Positions 34,132 to 43,676 of a stretch of 64,000 bases of DNA are shown in pieces (position 1 is the stretch's first letter; each line of letters begins with the position of its first letter). The translations under genes were made by a program, and so were the position numbers. Source of the stretch: Pseudorhizobium tarimense (GTDB taxonomy: Bacteria > Pseudomonadota > Alphaproteobacteria > Rhizobiales > Rhizobiaceae); assembly GCF_022968135.1 (NCBI RefSeq), contig NZ_JALJRA010000006.1:1-64000 (forward strand), in the 5' to 3' direction. Below the pieces are notes generated by a model, which saw nothing but the letters and a program-made list of their open reading frames with translations, was not told where the DNA came from and searched no databases.

Positions 34132-34235
34132 GTACGTGAACAAACACTCGGTTGATGACCAATTCTTGGGCTTGTAACACTTCCAAGGCAGGGGTGAAAC
34201 GCAGCTCGCGGTGGGCCCAAAATCGAAGGTTACGG

Positions 34236-35168
34236 ATGAGCGCGACGCAAGAGCACGATCAACACCAACCCTGGATGTGGGCGGAAGACATTTGGCGTCA
34301 GAAGATCCAGAAGGCAAGAGCCGGGCGGTCATTGAAGCCGACCTCATGGCAGAATGGCGCGCGGATGGCAGTCGCCATCTCCTTTGACAGCGACCACGAA
34401 ACATTCGAGTTGAGGAATGGCGGCGTTTCCATCAGCAGGCTGAGCCAGGGCCAGTATGGCGCGCGATGCGGCACGCCCAGGATATTGTCGCTTCTGGAAA
34501 AGTACGGCGTGCCTGCGTCCTTCTTCATGCCTGCTGTCTCCGCGATGATAAATCCCGACGAGGTCAAGGCCGTCATTGCCGGTGGCCATGAGCTTGGCAT
34601 GCACAGCTGGATTCACGAGTTCAATTCGCGCCTGGACCACGAGACCGAGCGTGATCTGGCGTTCAGGGCGGCAGACATGCTCGAAAAGCTTTCCGGCACC
34701 CGACCGGTCGGCATGCGAACGGCTTCCTGGGATTTCAGCCCCTACACGCTGGCGATTGCCCGCGAGATGGGTCTGCTCTACGATTCGTCGCTGATGGCCG
34801 ACGACGAGCCTTATGAGCTTCTCGAAGATGGCGAGCCGACGGGAATGGTGGAAATTCCCGTCGAGTGGATCCGCGATGACGCGCCTTACGTGGCCATGGA
34901 CCGCATGACCGGCGCGCGCCCCTATGGCGGCCCTGTCATGGTCTGTGACATCCTGCAGCGCGAGCTGGAGGTTGCATGGAAGGAGGGCGGGCTTTTTCAG
35001 GTGACCCTGCACCCCCACCATGTCGGGCATCGCTCCCGCATCTTTATTCTGGAGGAAATCATTCGGCTCGCCCAGTCGAAGGGTAACGTCTGGTTCTGCA
35101 CCCACGCGGAACTAGCGAGCTATTGTGCTGATGAATGCGGCCTCGTCGCATCCGCAGCCGCTAGGTGA
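34236..35168 (+). CDS. Polysaccharide deacetylase-family protein (PgdA/imidase-like)
   Basis: A 310-residue NodB-homology (CE4) protein. Metal-binding residues are in ISFDSDHE (Asp-His) and ELGMHSWIHEF (His-x3-His), followed by GMRTASWDFSP and, near the C-terminus, FQVTLHPHHVGH. There is no signal peptide. Cytoplasmic members of this subgroup resemble Helicobacter PgdA and cyclic-imide hydrolases or PuuE-type allantoinases instead of chitin deacetylases. The start at 34236 has AAGG six bases upstream. It opens an operon with a peptide-type importer, a penicillin acylase and an M20 peptidase, so hydrolysis of a cyclic imide or N-acyl bond is plausible. Confidence 0.8.
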   Translation: MSATQEHDQHQPWMWAEDIWRQKIQKARAGRSLKPTSWQNGARMAVAISFDSDHETFELRNGGVSISRLSQGQYGARCGTPRILSLLEKYGVPASFFMPAVSAMINPDEVKAVIAGGHELGMHSWIHEFNSRLDHETERDLAFRAADMLEKLSGTRPVGMRTASWDFSPYTLAIAREMGLLYDSSLMADDEPYELLEDGEPTGMVEIPVEWIRDDAPYVAMDRMTGARPYGGPVMVCDILQRELEVAWKEGGLFQVTLHPHHVGHRSRIFILEEIIRLAQSKGNVWFCTHAELASYCADECGLVASAAAR

Positions 35169-35206
35169 CTGGTGTAACAAACGATGGATAAAGAGAGGGT
35201 GAAGAC

Positions 35207-36700
35207 ATGAAACTAGGACTAGCATCCATAGCAGCGGTCGCTTTGGCCCTGATGACCTCAACGGCCATGGCGCAAACCAAGGAGGTGCTGACGATCGACC
35301 TGCCGAACGACGTGGCAACGCTCGATCCGCATCTGCAGTGGAACACTGACAGCTATACCGTCTACCGCAACATCTTCGACAACCTCCTGACGCGCGACGC
35401 TTCAGGGAAGATTGTCCCCCAGATCGCGACCGAGTGGACCTATGACAACGACACGACCATCACCTTCAAGATTCGCGATGACGTGACTTTCCAGGACGGC
35501 TCGAAGCTGACGGCGGAAGATGTCGCCTTCTCGATCAACCGCATCATCGACCCGGCGCTGAAGAGCCCGCAACTATCCCAGTTCGACCAGATCCAGGCTG
35601 CTGAGGTCGTCGATCCGACGACAGTGAAGGTAACAACGAAATCCCCGTACCCTGCGCTGCTTGCCCAGCTTGTAAAGCTCTCGATCGTGCCCAAGGCCTA
35701 TGTGGAAAAGGTCGGCGACCAGGAATTCAACCTGAACCCGCTCGGAAGCGGGCCCTACAAGATGGTCGAATGGAAGAAGGGTATCCAGACGGAACTGGAA
35801 GCCTATGACAGTTACTGGCGCGGCCAGCCGCCTTTCGAGAAAGTGGTCTTTCGAGCGGTGCCGGATGTTTCAACCCGCATCGCCGATCTGAAGACCGGCA
35901 AGGCGGATCTGATCCGCGACGTGCCTCCGGACCAGGCTTCCACCATTGAGAGCGACAGCAACACCAAGCTCCTGACGGGTGAAACGGAGCGCGTGGGCTA
36001 TCTCTACTTGAATGCGGAAGCCGGCCCGACGAAGGATGTGCGGGTACGCCAGGCAATTGCCTACGCAATCGACAAACAGGGCCTCGTGGATGCGCTGCTG
36101 GAAGGTTACGGAAAGCCCGTCAATATCGTTGGAGCAGAACCCATCTTCGGCTACACGGATGCTGTTGAAGGTTATCCCTATGATCCGGAAAAAGCCGCTG
36201 ATCTGATCAAGGAGGCAGGAGCGGAAGGAGCAACCGTCGAGTTTCTGACCTCGCCATCCTATCCCCGTGCACTGGTCGAAGCCATTCAGCAGATGGTCAA
36301 CGAGGTCGGCCTGAACGTAACCATCTCCTCCAGCGATCAGGCCACCTTCCTGAAGCGTCGGCAGGGCGGTGCGGAAAACGCGGGCGGGATGGCGTTCGGC
36401 GCCTGGTCTTGCGCCTGCCAGGATGCTGACGGCATCATCTTTCCGCTGTTCCGCAGCGGCAGCATCTGGGCGAAATACAAGAACGAGAAGTACGACGCTC
36501 TGGTGGATGAAGCGCGCACCATTCTCGACGAGGAAAAGCGCAAGAGCCTTTACGCACAGGCGTATGAGATCCTCCGCGAGGACGTCCCAGGTCTTGGCCT
36601 TTACCAGGTCTTTGCGCTCTATGGCGCGGCAAAGAACCTGCAGTGGGAACCGTCTGCCAATGAAGCCATGTTTGTCATGGACATGAGCTGGCAGCAGTAA
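35207..36700 (+). CDS. Extracellular solute-binding protein, family 5
   Basis: A 497-residue periplasmic binding protein with a Sec signal peptide (residues 1-22, cleaved after AMA). Family landmarks are DVATLDPHLQWNTDSYTVYR, TFKIRDDVTFQDGSKLTAED and VRQAIAYAIDKQGLVDALLE. GAGGG precedes the ATG. It feeds the DppB/DppC-type permeases that follow after only 16 bases, with no hairpin between. The ligand is probably a peptide-like or N-acyl compound, judging from the hydrolases in the operon. Confidence 0.88.
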   Translation: MKLGLASIAAVALALMTSTAMAQTKEVLTIDLPNDVATLDPHLQWNTDSYTVYRNIFDNLLTRDASGKIVPQIATEWTYDNDTTITFKIRDDVTFQDGSKLTAEDVAFSINRIIDPALKSPQLSQFDQIQAAEVVDPTTVKVTTKSPYPALLAQLVKLSIVPKAYVEKVGDQEFNLNPLGSGPYKMVEWKKGIQTELEAYDSYWRGQPPFEKVVFRAVPDVSTRIADLKTGKADLIRDVPPDQASTIESDSNTKLLTGETERVGYLYLNAEAGPTKDVRVRQAIAYAIDKQGLVDALLEGYGKPVNIVGAEPIFGYTDAVEGYPYDPEKAADLIKEAGAEGATVEFLTSPSYPRALVEAIQQMVNEVGLNVTISSSDQATFLKRRQGGAENAGGMAFGAWSCACQDADGIIFPLFRSGSIWAKYKNEKYDALVDEARTILDEEKRKSLYAQAYEILREDVPGLGLYQVFALYGAAKNLQWEPSANEAMFVMDMSWQQ

Positions 36701-36716
36701 GGGCGAGGGCGCGATC

Positions 36717-37637
36717 GTGTTGAACTACACCGTCCAGAGGTTGGTCCAGGCAATAGTCGCAATCTTCGGTGTGCTCACGATCGTCTTCGTCGTCATGCAC
36801 CTCTCGGGGGACCCGACGCTTCTGCTGGTCCCCCAGGATGCCTCGGCCGAAATGATCGCCGAGCTGCGCCATCAGCTCGGCTTCGACAGACCGATCTGGG
36901 TCCAGTATCTCGATTATCTCTACGGCTTGACGCAACTGGACTTTGGGGACTCTGTCGTCCAGCGCGTGCCGGCCTTGGATATCGTTGCGTCCCGACTGCC
37001 CTACACGATCCAGCTTGCAGCCGGTGCTCTCGTCGTTGCCATCGGTGTCGGAATCCCCGCCGGCATCATCATGGCTACCATGCGCGGCAGCGCCATCGAA
37101 CGCATTCTCGCAGCCGTCGTGGTGACGGGGCAGAGCGTGCCGACATTCCTGTCGGCCATCCTTCTGATCTTCATCTTCGGCGTCACCCTGCGCTGGCTGC
37201 CAACTTCAGGGGCGGGAGAGCTCCGCGCGATGATCATGCCGTCGATTGCGCTGGGCGCGCTTTCGATGTCCACCTTTGCCCGCATGACGCGGATCGCCAT
37301 CATCGATGAGCTTGGGAAGGATTACGTTCGGGCTGGTATTGCTCGGGGGCTGTCGCTCAGGCAGACGGTCTTTCGTCACGTGCTGAGGAACGCCTCCATT
37401 CCGGTGATCACCATTGCGGCGCTTGAGATTGGAAACCTCCTTGCCGGTGCCGTCATTATTGAGACCGTTTTCGCTTGGCCGGGCATTGGACAGCTCGCCA
37501 TTCAGTCGATCCAGTCGCGGGACTTCCTGGTGGTCCAGGTGATCGTGCTGCTGATTTCATTCGTCTATGTGATGACCAGCGTGCTGGCGGACCTCGTCTA
37601 CGTGGCCGTCGATCCGCGCATCCGCTTGGTCCGGTGA
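36717..37637 (+). CDS. ABC transporter permease, DppB/OppB type
   Basis: A 306-residue permease beginning at a GTG (a TTG follows at the second codon) with GAGGGC upstream. The first helix reads YTVQRLVQAIVAIFGVLTIV, followed by the MHLSGDPTLLLVPQD loop. The EAA loop includes DYVRAGIARGLSLRQTVFRH, and ETVFAWPGIGQLAIQSI lies near the C-terminus. It pairs with the DppC-type subunit that starts four bases after it. Confidence 0.88.
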   Translation: MLNYTVQRLVQAIVAIFGVLTIVFVVMHLSGDPTLLLVPQDASAEMIAELRHQLGFDRPIWVQYLDYLYGLTQLDFGDSVVQRVPALDIVASRLPYTIQLAAGALVVAIGVGIPAGIIMATMRGSAIERILAAVVVTGQSVPTFLSAILLIFIFGVTLRWLPTSGAGELRAMIMPSIALGALSMSTFARMTRIAIIDELGKDYVRAGIARGLSLRQTVFRHVLRNASIPVITIAALEIGNLLAGAVIIETVFAWPGIGQLAIQSIQSRDFLVVQVIVLLISFVYVMTSVLADLVYVAVDPRIRLVR

Positions 37638-37641
37638 GGAA

Positions 37642-38511
37642 ATGTCCGTGATTGTAAGCGTCCATGCCGTTCGCCAACACCTTCGTCGCGTTCCCCTGTC
37701 GGTGGTCGTCGTATCCATTCTTCTGGCAGCGATCGTCCTCCTGGCAGTGTTTGCGCCGCTTGTCGCTCCTGCCGATCCAAACAATCAGACACTGTTGGCG
37801 CGTCTGAAGGCGCCAGGCTTTTCTTATCGGGGCATCACCTACTGGCTCGGAACCGATGACCTCGGCCGCGACGTTCTTTCCCGAACGCTGTACGGCGCCA
37901 GGGTTTCTCTGGGAGTCGCAGTCCTGTCGGTCATCGTGTCGACCTTGGTAGGTGTGTCGCTCGGGATGCTTGCCGGCTGGTTCCGCGGCTGGACGGAAAC
38001 GATCATCATGCGCCTAGTCGACATCATGATGTCCATCCCGGCCATCCTGCTGGCGGTGCTCACGGTTGCCGTGCTCGGTCCAGGCTTCCTGAAGCTCGTG
38101 CTTGTTCTCGGGCTGACCAGATGGCCTCGCTATACCCGCGTCGCCTATGCGCAGACGCTGCAGGTCGCCAATCTGCCGTTCATCAAAGCATCGGAGCTTG
38201 CCGGCGCAGGCGCGGTCAGGATCCTCTTTCACCATGTCCTACCCAATATCGCCGGTCCGATTCTTATCGTGGCCACGGCGGAATTCGGCCTGATGATCCT
38301 GATGGAATCCGGTCTTTCCTTCCTTGGACTCGGGATCCAGCCACCGTCTGCCAGCTGGGGCTCGATCATGAGCGTCGGTCGCCAGTATCTGGAACGTGCG
38401 TGGTGGATCGTCGCCGTTCCCGGCGTTTGCCTCTTCCTCCTCGTCTTTTCCGTTAATGTGCTCGGTGACTGGCTGCGCGACCAGCTCGACCCGCGCTCCC
38501 GTTCCCGCTGA
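37642..38511 (+). CDS. ABC transporter permease, DppC/OppC type
   Basis: A 289-residue permease with the DppC landmarks WLGTDDLGRDVLSRTLYGAR (about 65-84), LVDIMMSIPAILLAVL and LPFIKASELAGAGAVRILFH. The final MESGLSFLGLGIQPPSASWG segment is also typical. GAGG lies just before the ATG. Together with the DppB-type permease, two ATPases and the binding protein it makes a complete importer, although an SDR gene interrupts the transporter genes after it. Confidence 0.88.
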   Translation: MSVIVSVHAVRQHLRRVPLSVVVVSILLAAIVLLAVFAPLVAPADPNNQTLLARLKAPGFSYRGITYWLGTDDLGRDVLSRTLYGARVSLGVAVLSVIVSTLVGVSLGMLAGWFRGWTETIIMRLVDIMMSIPAILLAVLTVAVLGPGFLKLVLVLGLTRWPRYTRVAYAQTLQVANLPFIKASELAGAGAVRILFHHVLPNIAGPILIVATAEFGLMILMESGLSFLGLGIQPPSASWGSIMSVGRQYLERAWWIVAVPGVCLFLLVFSVNVLGDWLRDQLDPRSRSR

Positions 38512-38519
38512 GGTACCAC

Positions 38520-39308
38520 ATGGAATTCCAAGACAAGACAATGGTCATCACGGGTGCTGCCGGTATCTTCGGCGCCTGGACCGCCGCCTATTTCGCCAAG
38601 CGTGGCGCCCGACTGTGCCTCAGCGACATTCGGATGGATGCACTGGAAAATGTTGCGGCTGATATCGGCCTCGATCCGGCCACGACACTGCTGCACGCCA
38701 CCGAACTGACAAGCGACGCGTCCATGCTCGATCTTGTCGAACTGGTGCGTCGCACGTGGAAGGCACCGGACATTCTCGTCAATAACGCGGGCATCTACAC
38801 CCGCTTTAGTCTGCTGGAGATGGAGTTCAGCGATTGGGATCGCGTCTTCGGAGTGAACCTTCGGGCTCCTTTCGTGCTGACGCGCGAGATGGCGAAGCTG
38901 ATGATCGCCGAACGAAAAAAGGGGTCGGTGGTGAATATCTCGTCCGGCGCCGCGCGCAAGATGAACCAGAACTCGGTGCCATACTGCACCTCCAAGACAG
39001 CAATCGAACGCCTCTCTAAAGGCTTCGCCATGGAACTTGCGCACTACGGTATCCGGGTCAACGTGGTCGAGCCTGGCTTTGCGCCGGGCAGTGAAGTTTC
39101 CTCGCTCAGCGACGATTATGTCGAGAACATGTTGAAGAACATCCCGCTCGGCCGGGCCAGCGGTCCGGAGGATGCGCCGGGTGCTATCGCCTATCTGTGC
39201 TCCGACCAGGCCGCCTTCATCACTGGCGCCGTCCTGAGCGTTGACGGAGGCAACTCGATTGGCAATTACAAGCGGCCCCAACCGACCTCGCCGGCTCGGG
39301 CAGGCTAA
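38520..39308 (+). CDS. Short-chain dehydrogenase/reductase
   Basis: A 262-residue classical SDR. The cofactor motif TGAAGIFGAWTA (about 11-22) departs slightly from TGxxxGIG, with Phe-Gly after Ile. The NAG motif (NNAGIY) is near 88-93, catalytic Ser in NISSGAARK, and Tyr-x3-Lys in YCTSK. The cofactor is NAD(H) or NADP(H). The gene sits between the permease and ATPase genes of the importer, so it belongs to the pathway for the imported substrate, probably oxidising a hydroxyl after hydrolysis. The substrate is unknown. Confidence 0.85.
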   Translation: MEFQDKTMVITGAAGIFGAWTAAYFAKRGARLCLSDIRMDALENVAADIGLDPATTLLHATELTSDASMLDLVELVRRTWKAPDILVNNAGIYTRFSLLEMEFSDWDRVFGVNLRAPFVLTREMAKLMIAERKKGSVVNISSGAARKMNQNSVPYCTSKTAIERLSKGFAMELAHYGIRVNVVEPGFAPGSEVSSLSDDYVENMLKNIPLGRASGPEDAPGAIAYLCSDQAAFITGAVLSVDGGNSIGNYKRPQPTSPARAG

Positions 39309-39322
39309 GCGTGGGGCTTCGG

Positions 39323-40318
39323 ATGGAGATGGACCTGAGCCCACTGCTTTCCGTGGAGGACCTGACGATCGAGATCGCCGGAGCCGATGTCGTCGACAGA
39401 ATTTCATTCACGGTTGCACCAGGCAGGGTCATGGGGCTGGTGGGCGAATCCGGCTGCGGCAAGTCACTGACGTCTTACGCGATGCTCGGCCTGTTGCCGC
39501 CGGCAGCGCGGCGCTCCGGTGGAAGCGTTCGACTTGGCGGTCGCGACCTTACTGCATTGTCGGAACGTGAGCTTCGCAGGGCCCGGGGCAAGGACATATC
39601 GATCATCTTCCAAGAACCGAGCGCTTCCCTGGATCCGCTGACAACGGTCGGTGCCCAGATTGCCGCCGCCTATCGGACGCACCACAACGTCCCGCGCACC
39701 GAGGCCTACGCCAAAGCCCGCCAGATGCTTGCAGATGTCGGGATCCCCGATCCAGACCGAAGGCTCCACCAGTATCCGTTCGAGCTGTCGGGCGGCATGT
39801 GCCAGCGTATCATGATCTCTATCGCGCTGATCTGCAGTCCGCGCGTGCTGGTTGCCGATGAACCGACCACGGCGCTGGACGTGACCATCCAGGCACAGAT
39901 CCTCGACCTGATGAAGAAGCTCGTTGCCGAACGTGGCACCTCGATCGTCATCATCACGCACGATATGGGCGTGGTTGCCGACATCGCGGACGATGTCGCG
40001 GTCATGTATGCCGGTCGCATTACCGAGATCGCGCCCGTCCAAGCACTCTTCGAGAAGCCTCGGCACCCGTACACGGCCCTCCTGCTCGCGAGCGTTCCCA
40101 AGCTGAGTGATGCGCCCAAGGCCGACCTTGCAACGATCGAGGGGAGGGTACCGACTCCCAACGAGTTTGGCGCTGGCTGCCGCTTTGCAGATCGCTGTCC
40201 GCTGGCAACCGAGAGATGCCGGGTAGAACAGCCTCCATTGTTCGATTGCGGCGGCGGCCACCGCTCCGCCTGCTGGCATATCGACCGCATGGATGAAATC
40301 GGCGAGGTGGCCGCATGA
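39323..40318 (+). CDS. ABC transporter ATPase, OppD/DppD type
   Basis: A 331-residue ATPase with Walker [11 protein letters not shown]-loop FQEPSASLDP, a signature written LSGGMCQRIM in place of LSGGQ, Walker [12 protein letters not shown] and ITHDMG. The C-terminal GCRFADRCPLATERC cluster marks the oligopeptide class. The start is uncertain among a GTG at 39311 and ATGs at 39323 and 39329; I chose 39323 for spacing from GGGGC. The stop overlaps the OppF-type start by ATGA. Confidence 0.88.
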   Translation: MEMDLSPLLSVEDLTIEIAGADVVDRISFTVAPGRVMGLVGESGCGKSLTSYAMLGLLPPAARRSGGSVRLGGRDLTALSERELRRARGKDISIIFQEPSASLDPLTTVGAQIAAAYRTHHNVPRTEAYAKARQMLADVGIPDPDRRLHQYPFELSGGMCQRIMISIALICSPRVLVADEPTTALDVTIQAQILDLMKKLVAERGTSIVIITHDMGVVADIADDVAVMYAGRITEIAPVQALFEKPRHPYTALLLASVPKLSDAPKADLATIEGRVPTPNEFGAGCRFADRCPLATERCRVEQPPLFDCGGGHRSACWHIDRMDEIGEVAA

Positions 40319-41295
40319 CCGAAGACCTGCAGAATGTTCTCGAGCTGAAGGATGTCGCGGTCCATTTCGGTGGTCGTGCCGGGCTTCTCCGGTCCTCCGG
40401 CGTGGTCGTCAAGGCGGTCAACGGCGTCGACCTTGAGATCCGCAAGGCTGAAACCGTCGCGCTGGTCGGCGAGTCCGGCTGCGGCAAGTCAACACTTTCG
40501 AACACCATCGTGGGTTTGCAGGCGCCTGTGTCGGGCAGCGTGAAGATCAGCGGCGAGGAGGTCGTGGGAGCCAACCGCCGAAAGCTTAACGACATTCGCC
40601 GCAAGGTCCAGATGATCTTCCAAGATCCGGCCCTTTCGCTCGATCCCCGCTCGACCATTGGCGCTACCATTGGCGAACCGCTGATCGTGCGCGCCATCGC
40701 GCGTGGAGAGGCGCTGAAGGAGCGCGTGGCGGAGCTCTTGACGCAGGTCGGTCTTAGGCCCGAGCATGCAGATCGCTATCCTCATCAGTTTTCAGGCGGC
40801 CAGCGTCAGCGCGTGGTGATTGCGAGGGCCCTGGCGCTCGAACCGGATCTCCTGATCTGCGATGAGCCTGTGTCGGCTCTCGACGTGTCAGTGCGGGCGC
40901 AGATCCTCAATCTGCTGGTCGCGCTTCAGCAACGGATGGGGGTCTCCTACCTCTTCGTCTCCCATGACCTGAGTGTTGTGAGACACATTTGCGATCGGGT
41001 GGTGGTGATGTATCTCGGACGCTTCGTTGAGATCGCCGATCGGGATACCTTCTTCGCAAATCCGAAGCATCCCTACACCCGTGCGCTGATGTCGGCTGTG
41101 CCTGAGGCAGACCCTGTCGCTCAGCGGAGCAAGCAACGCTTCATCCTGCAGGGCGAGCTGCCGAGCCCTGCCAACATCCCCTCCGGCTGCGCCTTCCATA
41201 CACGTTGCCCGCTGGCGACCGAGATCTGCTCGAAAGTCCGCCCCGAACTGACTCCCCGTCCGGACGGCGCGCGGGTCGCCTGCCACCACGCCTGA
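40315..41295 (+). CDS. ABC transporter ATPase, OppF/DppF type
   Basis: A 326-residue ATPase: Walker [11 protein letters not shown]-loop FQDPALSLDP, signature FSGGQRQRVV, Walker B LLICDEPVSALD, switch His in VSHDLSVV, and the C-terminal GCAFHTRCPLATEIC. The insert GRAGLLRSSGVVVKAVNGVD near residues 20-40 is the usual OppF N-terminal variation. It forms the motor of the importer with the OppD-type protein that overlaps it. The penicillin-acylase gene follows after nine bases. Confidence 0.9.
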   Translation: MTEDLQNVLELKDVAVHFGGRAGLLRSSGVVVKAVNGVDLEIRKAETVALVGESGCGKSTLSNTIVGLQAPVSGSVKISGEEVVGANRRKLNDIRRKVQMIFQDPALSLDPRSTIGATIGEPLIVRAIARGEALKERVAELLTQVGLRPEHADRYPHQFSGGQRQRVVIARALALEPDLLICDEPVSALDVSVRAQILNLLVALQQRMGVSYLFVSHDLSVVRHICDRVVVMYLGRFVEIADRDTFFANPKHPYTRALMSAVPEADPVAQRSKQRFILQGELPSPANIPSGCAFHTRCPLATEICSKVRPELTPRPDGARVACHHA

Positions 41296-41304
41296 AGGAA
41301 TGCC

Positions 41305-43671
41305 ATGAGCGCTCGCGCCACCGAAGAAACCATTGCGCTGTCTGGGCTACAGCGGGAAGCCGAAATCCGCGTCGACCGGTGGGGAATCCCACACATACGC
41401 GCTGCGAGCGATGGCGATCTTTTTCTCCTGCAAGGTTTCAACGCAGCACGTGACCGACTCTGGCAGCTCGATCTCTGGCGCAAGCGCGGTCTCGGCTTAT
41501 TGGCGGCCGACTTCGGCCCTGGCTATCTCGCCCAGGATCATGCTGCTCAACACTTTCTCTATCGCGGCGATATGAACGTAGAATGGCTCGCTTATGCAAA
41601 CGACACGCAGGCGATCTGCACCGCCTTTGCCGCCGGCGTGAATGCTTACATCGCTCTTTGCGAGCGGGAGCCGGAGCGGATGCCACCCGAGTTCGGAGTG
41701 TTCGGTACCAGACCTGCCCATTGGCAACCGGAAGACGTTGTACGCATTCGCTCTCACGCGCTGACCCGCAATGGGGTCTCCGAGATCCTGCGCGCAAACG
41801 TGATGTCGCTTTCGGACGCCGCAACCGATCTTCTTCGCTTTGAGCTCGACCCTCCAGTGGAGCCACGGCTCGCCGACGGTCTTTCCTTTGCCGATATACC
41901 GCTGGAGGCTGCACGGCTCTTCAAGCTTGCAACGGCGCCGGTGACCTTCGAGAAGGACCGGTTGTCCGCGAGCCTGTCCGATGCCTGGACGTGGTCGGAG
42001 GTAACAGATCTCGGCGAGGTCGTGCAGCGTAGCGCCGAGGAAGGCTCCAACAACTGGGCGGTCCACGGGTCCCGCACCGAGAGTGGCCGCCCAATCCTGG
42101 CCAGCGACCCTCATCGTGCTCATGCCGTTCCCTCGCTCCGGTACCTCGTCCACCTTGACGCCCCGGGGCTTAACGTCATCGGGGCAGGTGAACCGAGTGC
42201 GCCCGGCGTCTCAATCGGCCACAACGGCCGGACCGCCTTCGGTCTGACTATTTTCGGCGCGGATCAGGAAGACATCTACGTCTATGAGACGAAGGAAGGC
42301 GAGCCGGATTTCTACCGCTATGGGGACGGCTGGGAAAAGATCGAGCGGGTCACGCAAACCTTCGCCGTGCGTGGCTATGAAGAGCAGGTGCTGACGCTTT
42401 CCTTTACCCGCCACGGGCCGGTCCTGTACGAGGATACGGAACGCCATCGTGCGGTGGCCATTCGCACGGTCTGGCATTTTCCCGGTTCAGCTGCCTATCT
42501 TGGCAGCCTCTCCTACATGCGCAGTCCCTCGACCGAAGCATTTGCAGCCAGCCTCGATCATTGGGGTACGCCTTCCGTCAATCATGTCAGCGCCGACATC
42601 GGCGGCAATATTGGCTGGTTCACCGCCGGCTTCACGCCGGTACGCCGCAACTGGCAGGGTCTTCTGCCGGTGCCGGGTGACGGTAGCCACGAGTGGGATG
42701 GCTTTTTGGCACCCGCGGAGCTTCCGCGTTCCTTCAATCCGGTTGAGGGCTACGTGGCATCCGCGAACGAGATGAATCTGCCCGCCGATCGCGATTCGGC
42801 AGCGCCGTCTATCGGTCACGAATGGGCGGAAGGCAGTCGGGCGAAACGGATCAAGTCAGTCCTCGCCGCCGACCGAAGCCATACGCTGACGGCTTCAATG
42901 GCTCTTCAGACAGACGTCTACTCCCGTCCCGCAGAGGTCATTGTCTCGGTCCTGCGTGAGGCGGCTTCGTCCTTGCCGGCAGATGCAGATCGGCTTGCCG
43001 GACTTGCTCTGTTCGATTGCTGGGACTTCCAGCTCGACGCCGGCAGCGCCCCAGCCGCACTGTTCGAGGTGTGGTGGATGAAACACCTGCGGCCCGCTCT
43101 CCTGGCGCGCTTCGCGCCAGACGAGACGGTGCGGCAGTTGCTGCTTCCCGGCGATTTTGACCGACTGATTTCCTTGATCCAGACGCCCGAACACTTCTGG
43201 AGCATTGAAGAGCGGGACGCGCTGGTCCTTTCCACTCTGGCCAAGGGCTGGCAGGACTGCGCGGCCCGACTCGGCCCAAATCCATCAGCGTGGCGGTGGG
43301 GAGATCTTCATCGGGCGCTCTTCGAGCACGCAGCAAGTCGGGTGAAGCCGGCTGCAGAGAGCGTATGGGACGTCGGTCCTCTGCCCGTCGGCGGGAGCCG
43401 CTCCACGCCCATGCATGCCGCCTATCGCCCCGGCGATTTCGGGGTCAACGCCGGGGCCTCCGTAAGGTTGGTTATGGACGTCGGCAACTGGGACAACAGC
43501 GTCTGCGTCAATACGCCTGGTCAGTCGGGCGATCCTCGTTCGCCCTTCTATTCCGACCTCGCCGAACCATGGTCGCGTGGCGAATACGTGCCGCTGCTCT
43601 ACAGCCGGACAAGGCTGGAGGCGGAAACCGCACACCTGATCCGGGTCCTGCCGGCCGAAACAAGGGAGTGA
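41305..43671 (+). CDS. Penicillin acylase-family N-terminal nucleophile hydrolase, cytoplasmic
   Basis: A 788-residue precursor of the penicillin G acylase/AHL acylase family. The alpha part (about 1-247) has VDRWGIPHIRAASDGDLFL and QGFNAARDRLWQLD. Autocleavage should fall at Gly247-Ser248 in EEGSNNWAVHGS, making Ser248 the N-terminal nucleophile of the beta chain, with the oxyanion Asn in NHVSADIGGNIGW. Most relatives are exported, but I see no signal peptide here, so the enzyme would act in the cytoplasm after import. It cleaves amide bonds of N-acyl compounds. GAAGGA precedes the ATG. The acyl and amine parts are unknown. Confidence 0.88.
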   Translation: MSARATEETIALSGLQREAEIRVDRWGIPHIRAASDGDLFLLQGFNAARDRLWQLDLWRKRGLGLLAADFGPGYLAQDHAAQHFLYRGDMNVEWLAYANDTQAICTAFAAGVNAYIALCEREPERMPPEFGVFGTRPAHWQPEDVVRIRSHALTRNGVSEILRANVMSLSDAATDLLRFELDPPVEPRLADGLSFADIPLEAARLFKLATAPVTFEKDRLSASLSDAWTWSEVTDLGEVVQRSAEEGSNNWAVHGSRTESGRPILASDPHRAHAVPSLRYLVHLDAPGLNVIGAGEPSAPGVSIGHNGRTAFGLTIFGADQEDIYVYETKEGEPDFYRYGDGWEKIERVTQTFAVRGYEEQVLTLSFTRHGPVLYEDTERHRAVAIRTVWHFPGSAAYLGSLSYMRSPSTEAFAASLDHWGTPSVNHVSADIGGNIGWFTAGFTPVRRNWQGLLPVPGDGSHEWDGFLAPAELPRSFNPVEGYVASANEMNLPADRDSAAPSIGHEWAEGSRAKRIKSVLAADRSHTLTASMALQTDVYSRPAEVIVSVLREAASSLPADADRLAGLALFDCWDFQLDAGSAPAALFEVWWMKHLRPALLARFAPDETVRQLLLPGDFDRLISLIQTPEHFWSIEERDALVLSTLAKGWQDCAARLGPNPSAWRWGDLHRALFEHAASRVKPAAESVWDVGPLPVGGSRSTPMHAAYRPGDFGVNAGASVRLVMDVGNWDNSVCVNTPGQSGDPRSPFYSDLAEPWSRGEYVPLLYSRTRLEAETAHLIRVLPAETRE

Positions 43672-43676
43672 GCACC

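Noticed and set aside
38229..39407. Minus-strand open frame of about 390 codons opposite the SDR gene
   Set aside because: It is the antisense of the SDR and flanking genes, with no start signal and His/Arg/Gly-rich composition. The plus-strand SDR has all catalytic motifs.
43290..43676. N-terminal extension of the M20 peptidase frame back to 43290
   Set aside because: This part lies inside the 3' end of the acylase gene in another frame and has Arg-rich shadow composition. The ATG at 43677 matches the family start.
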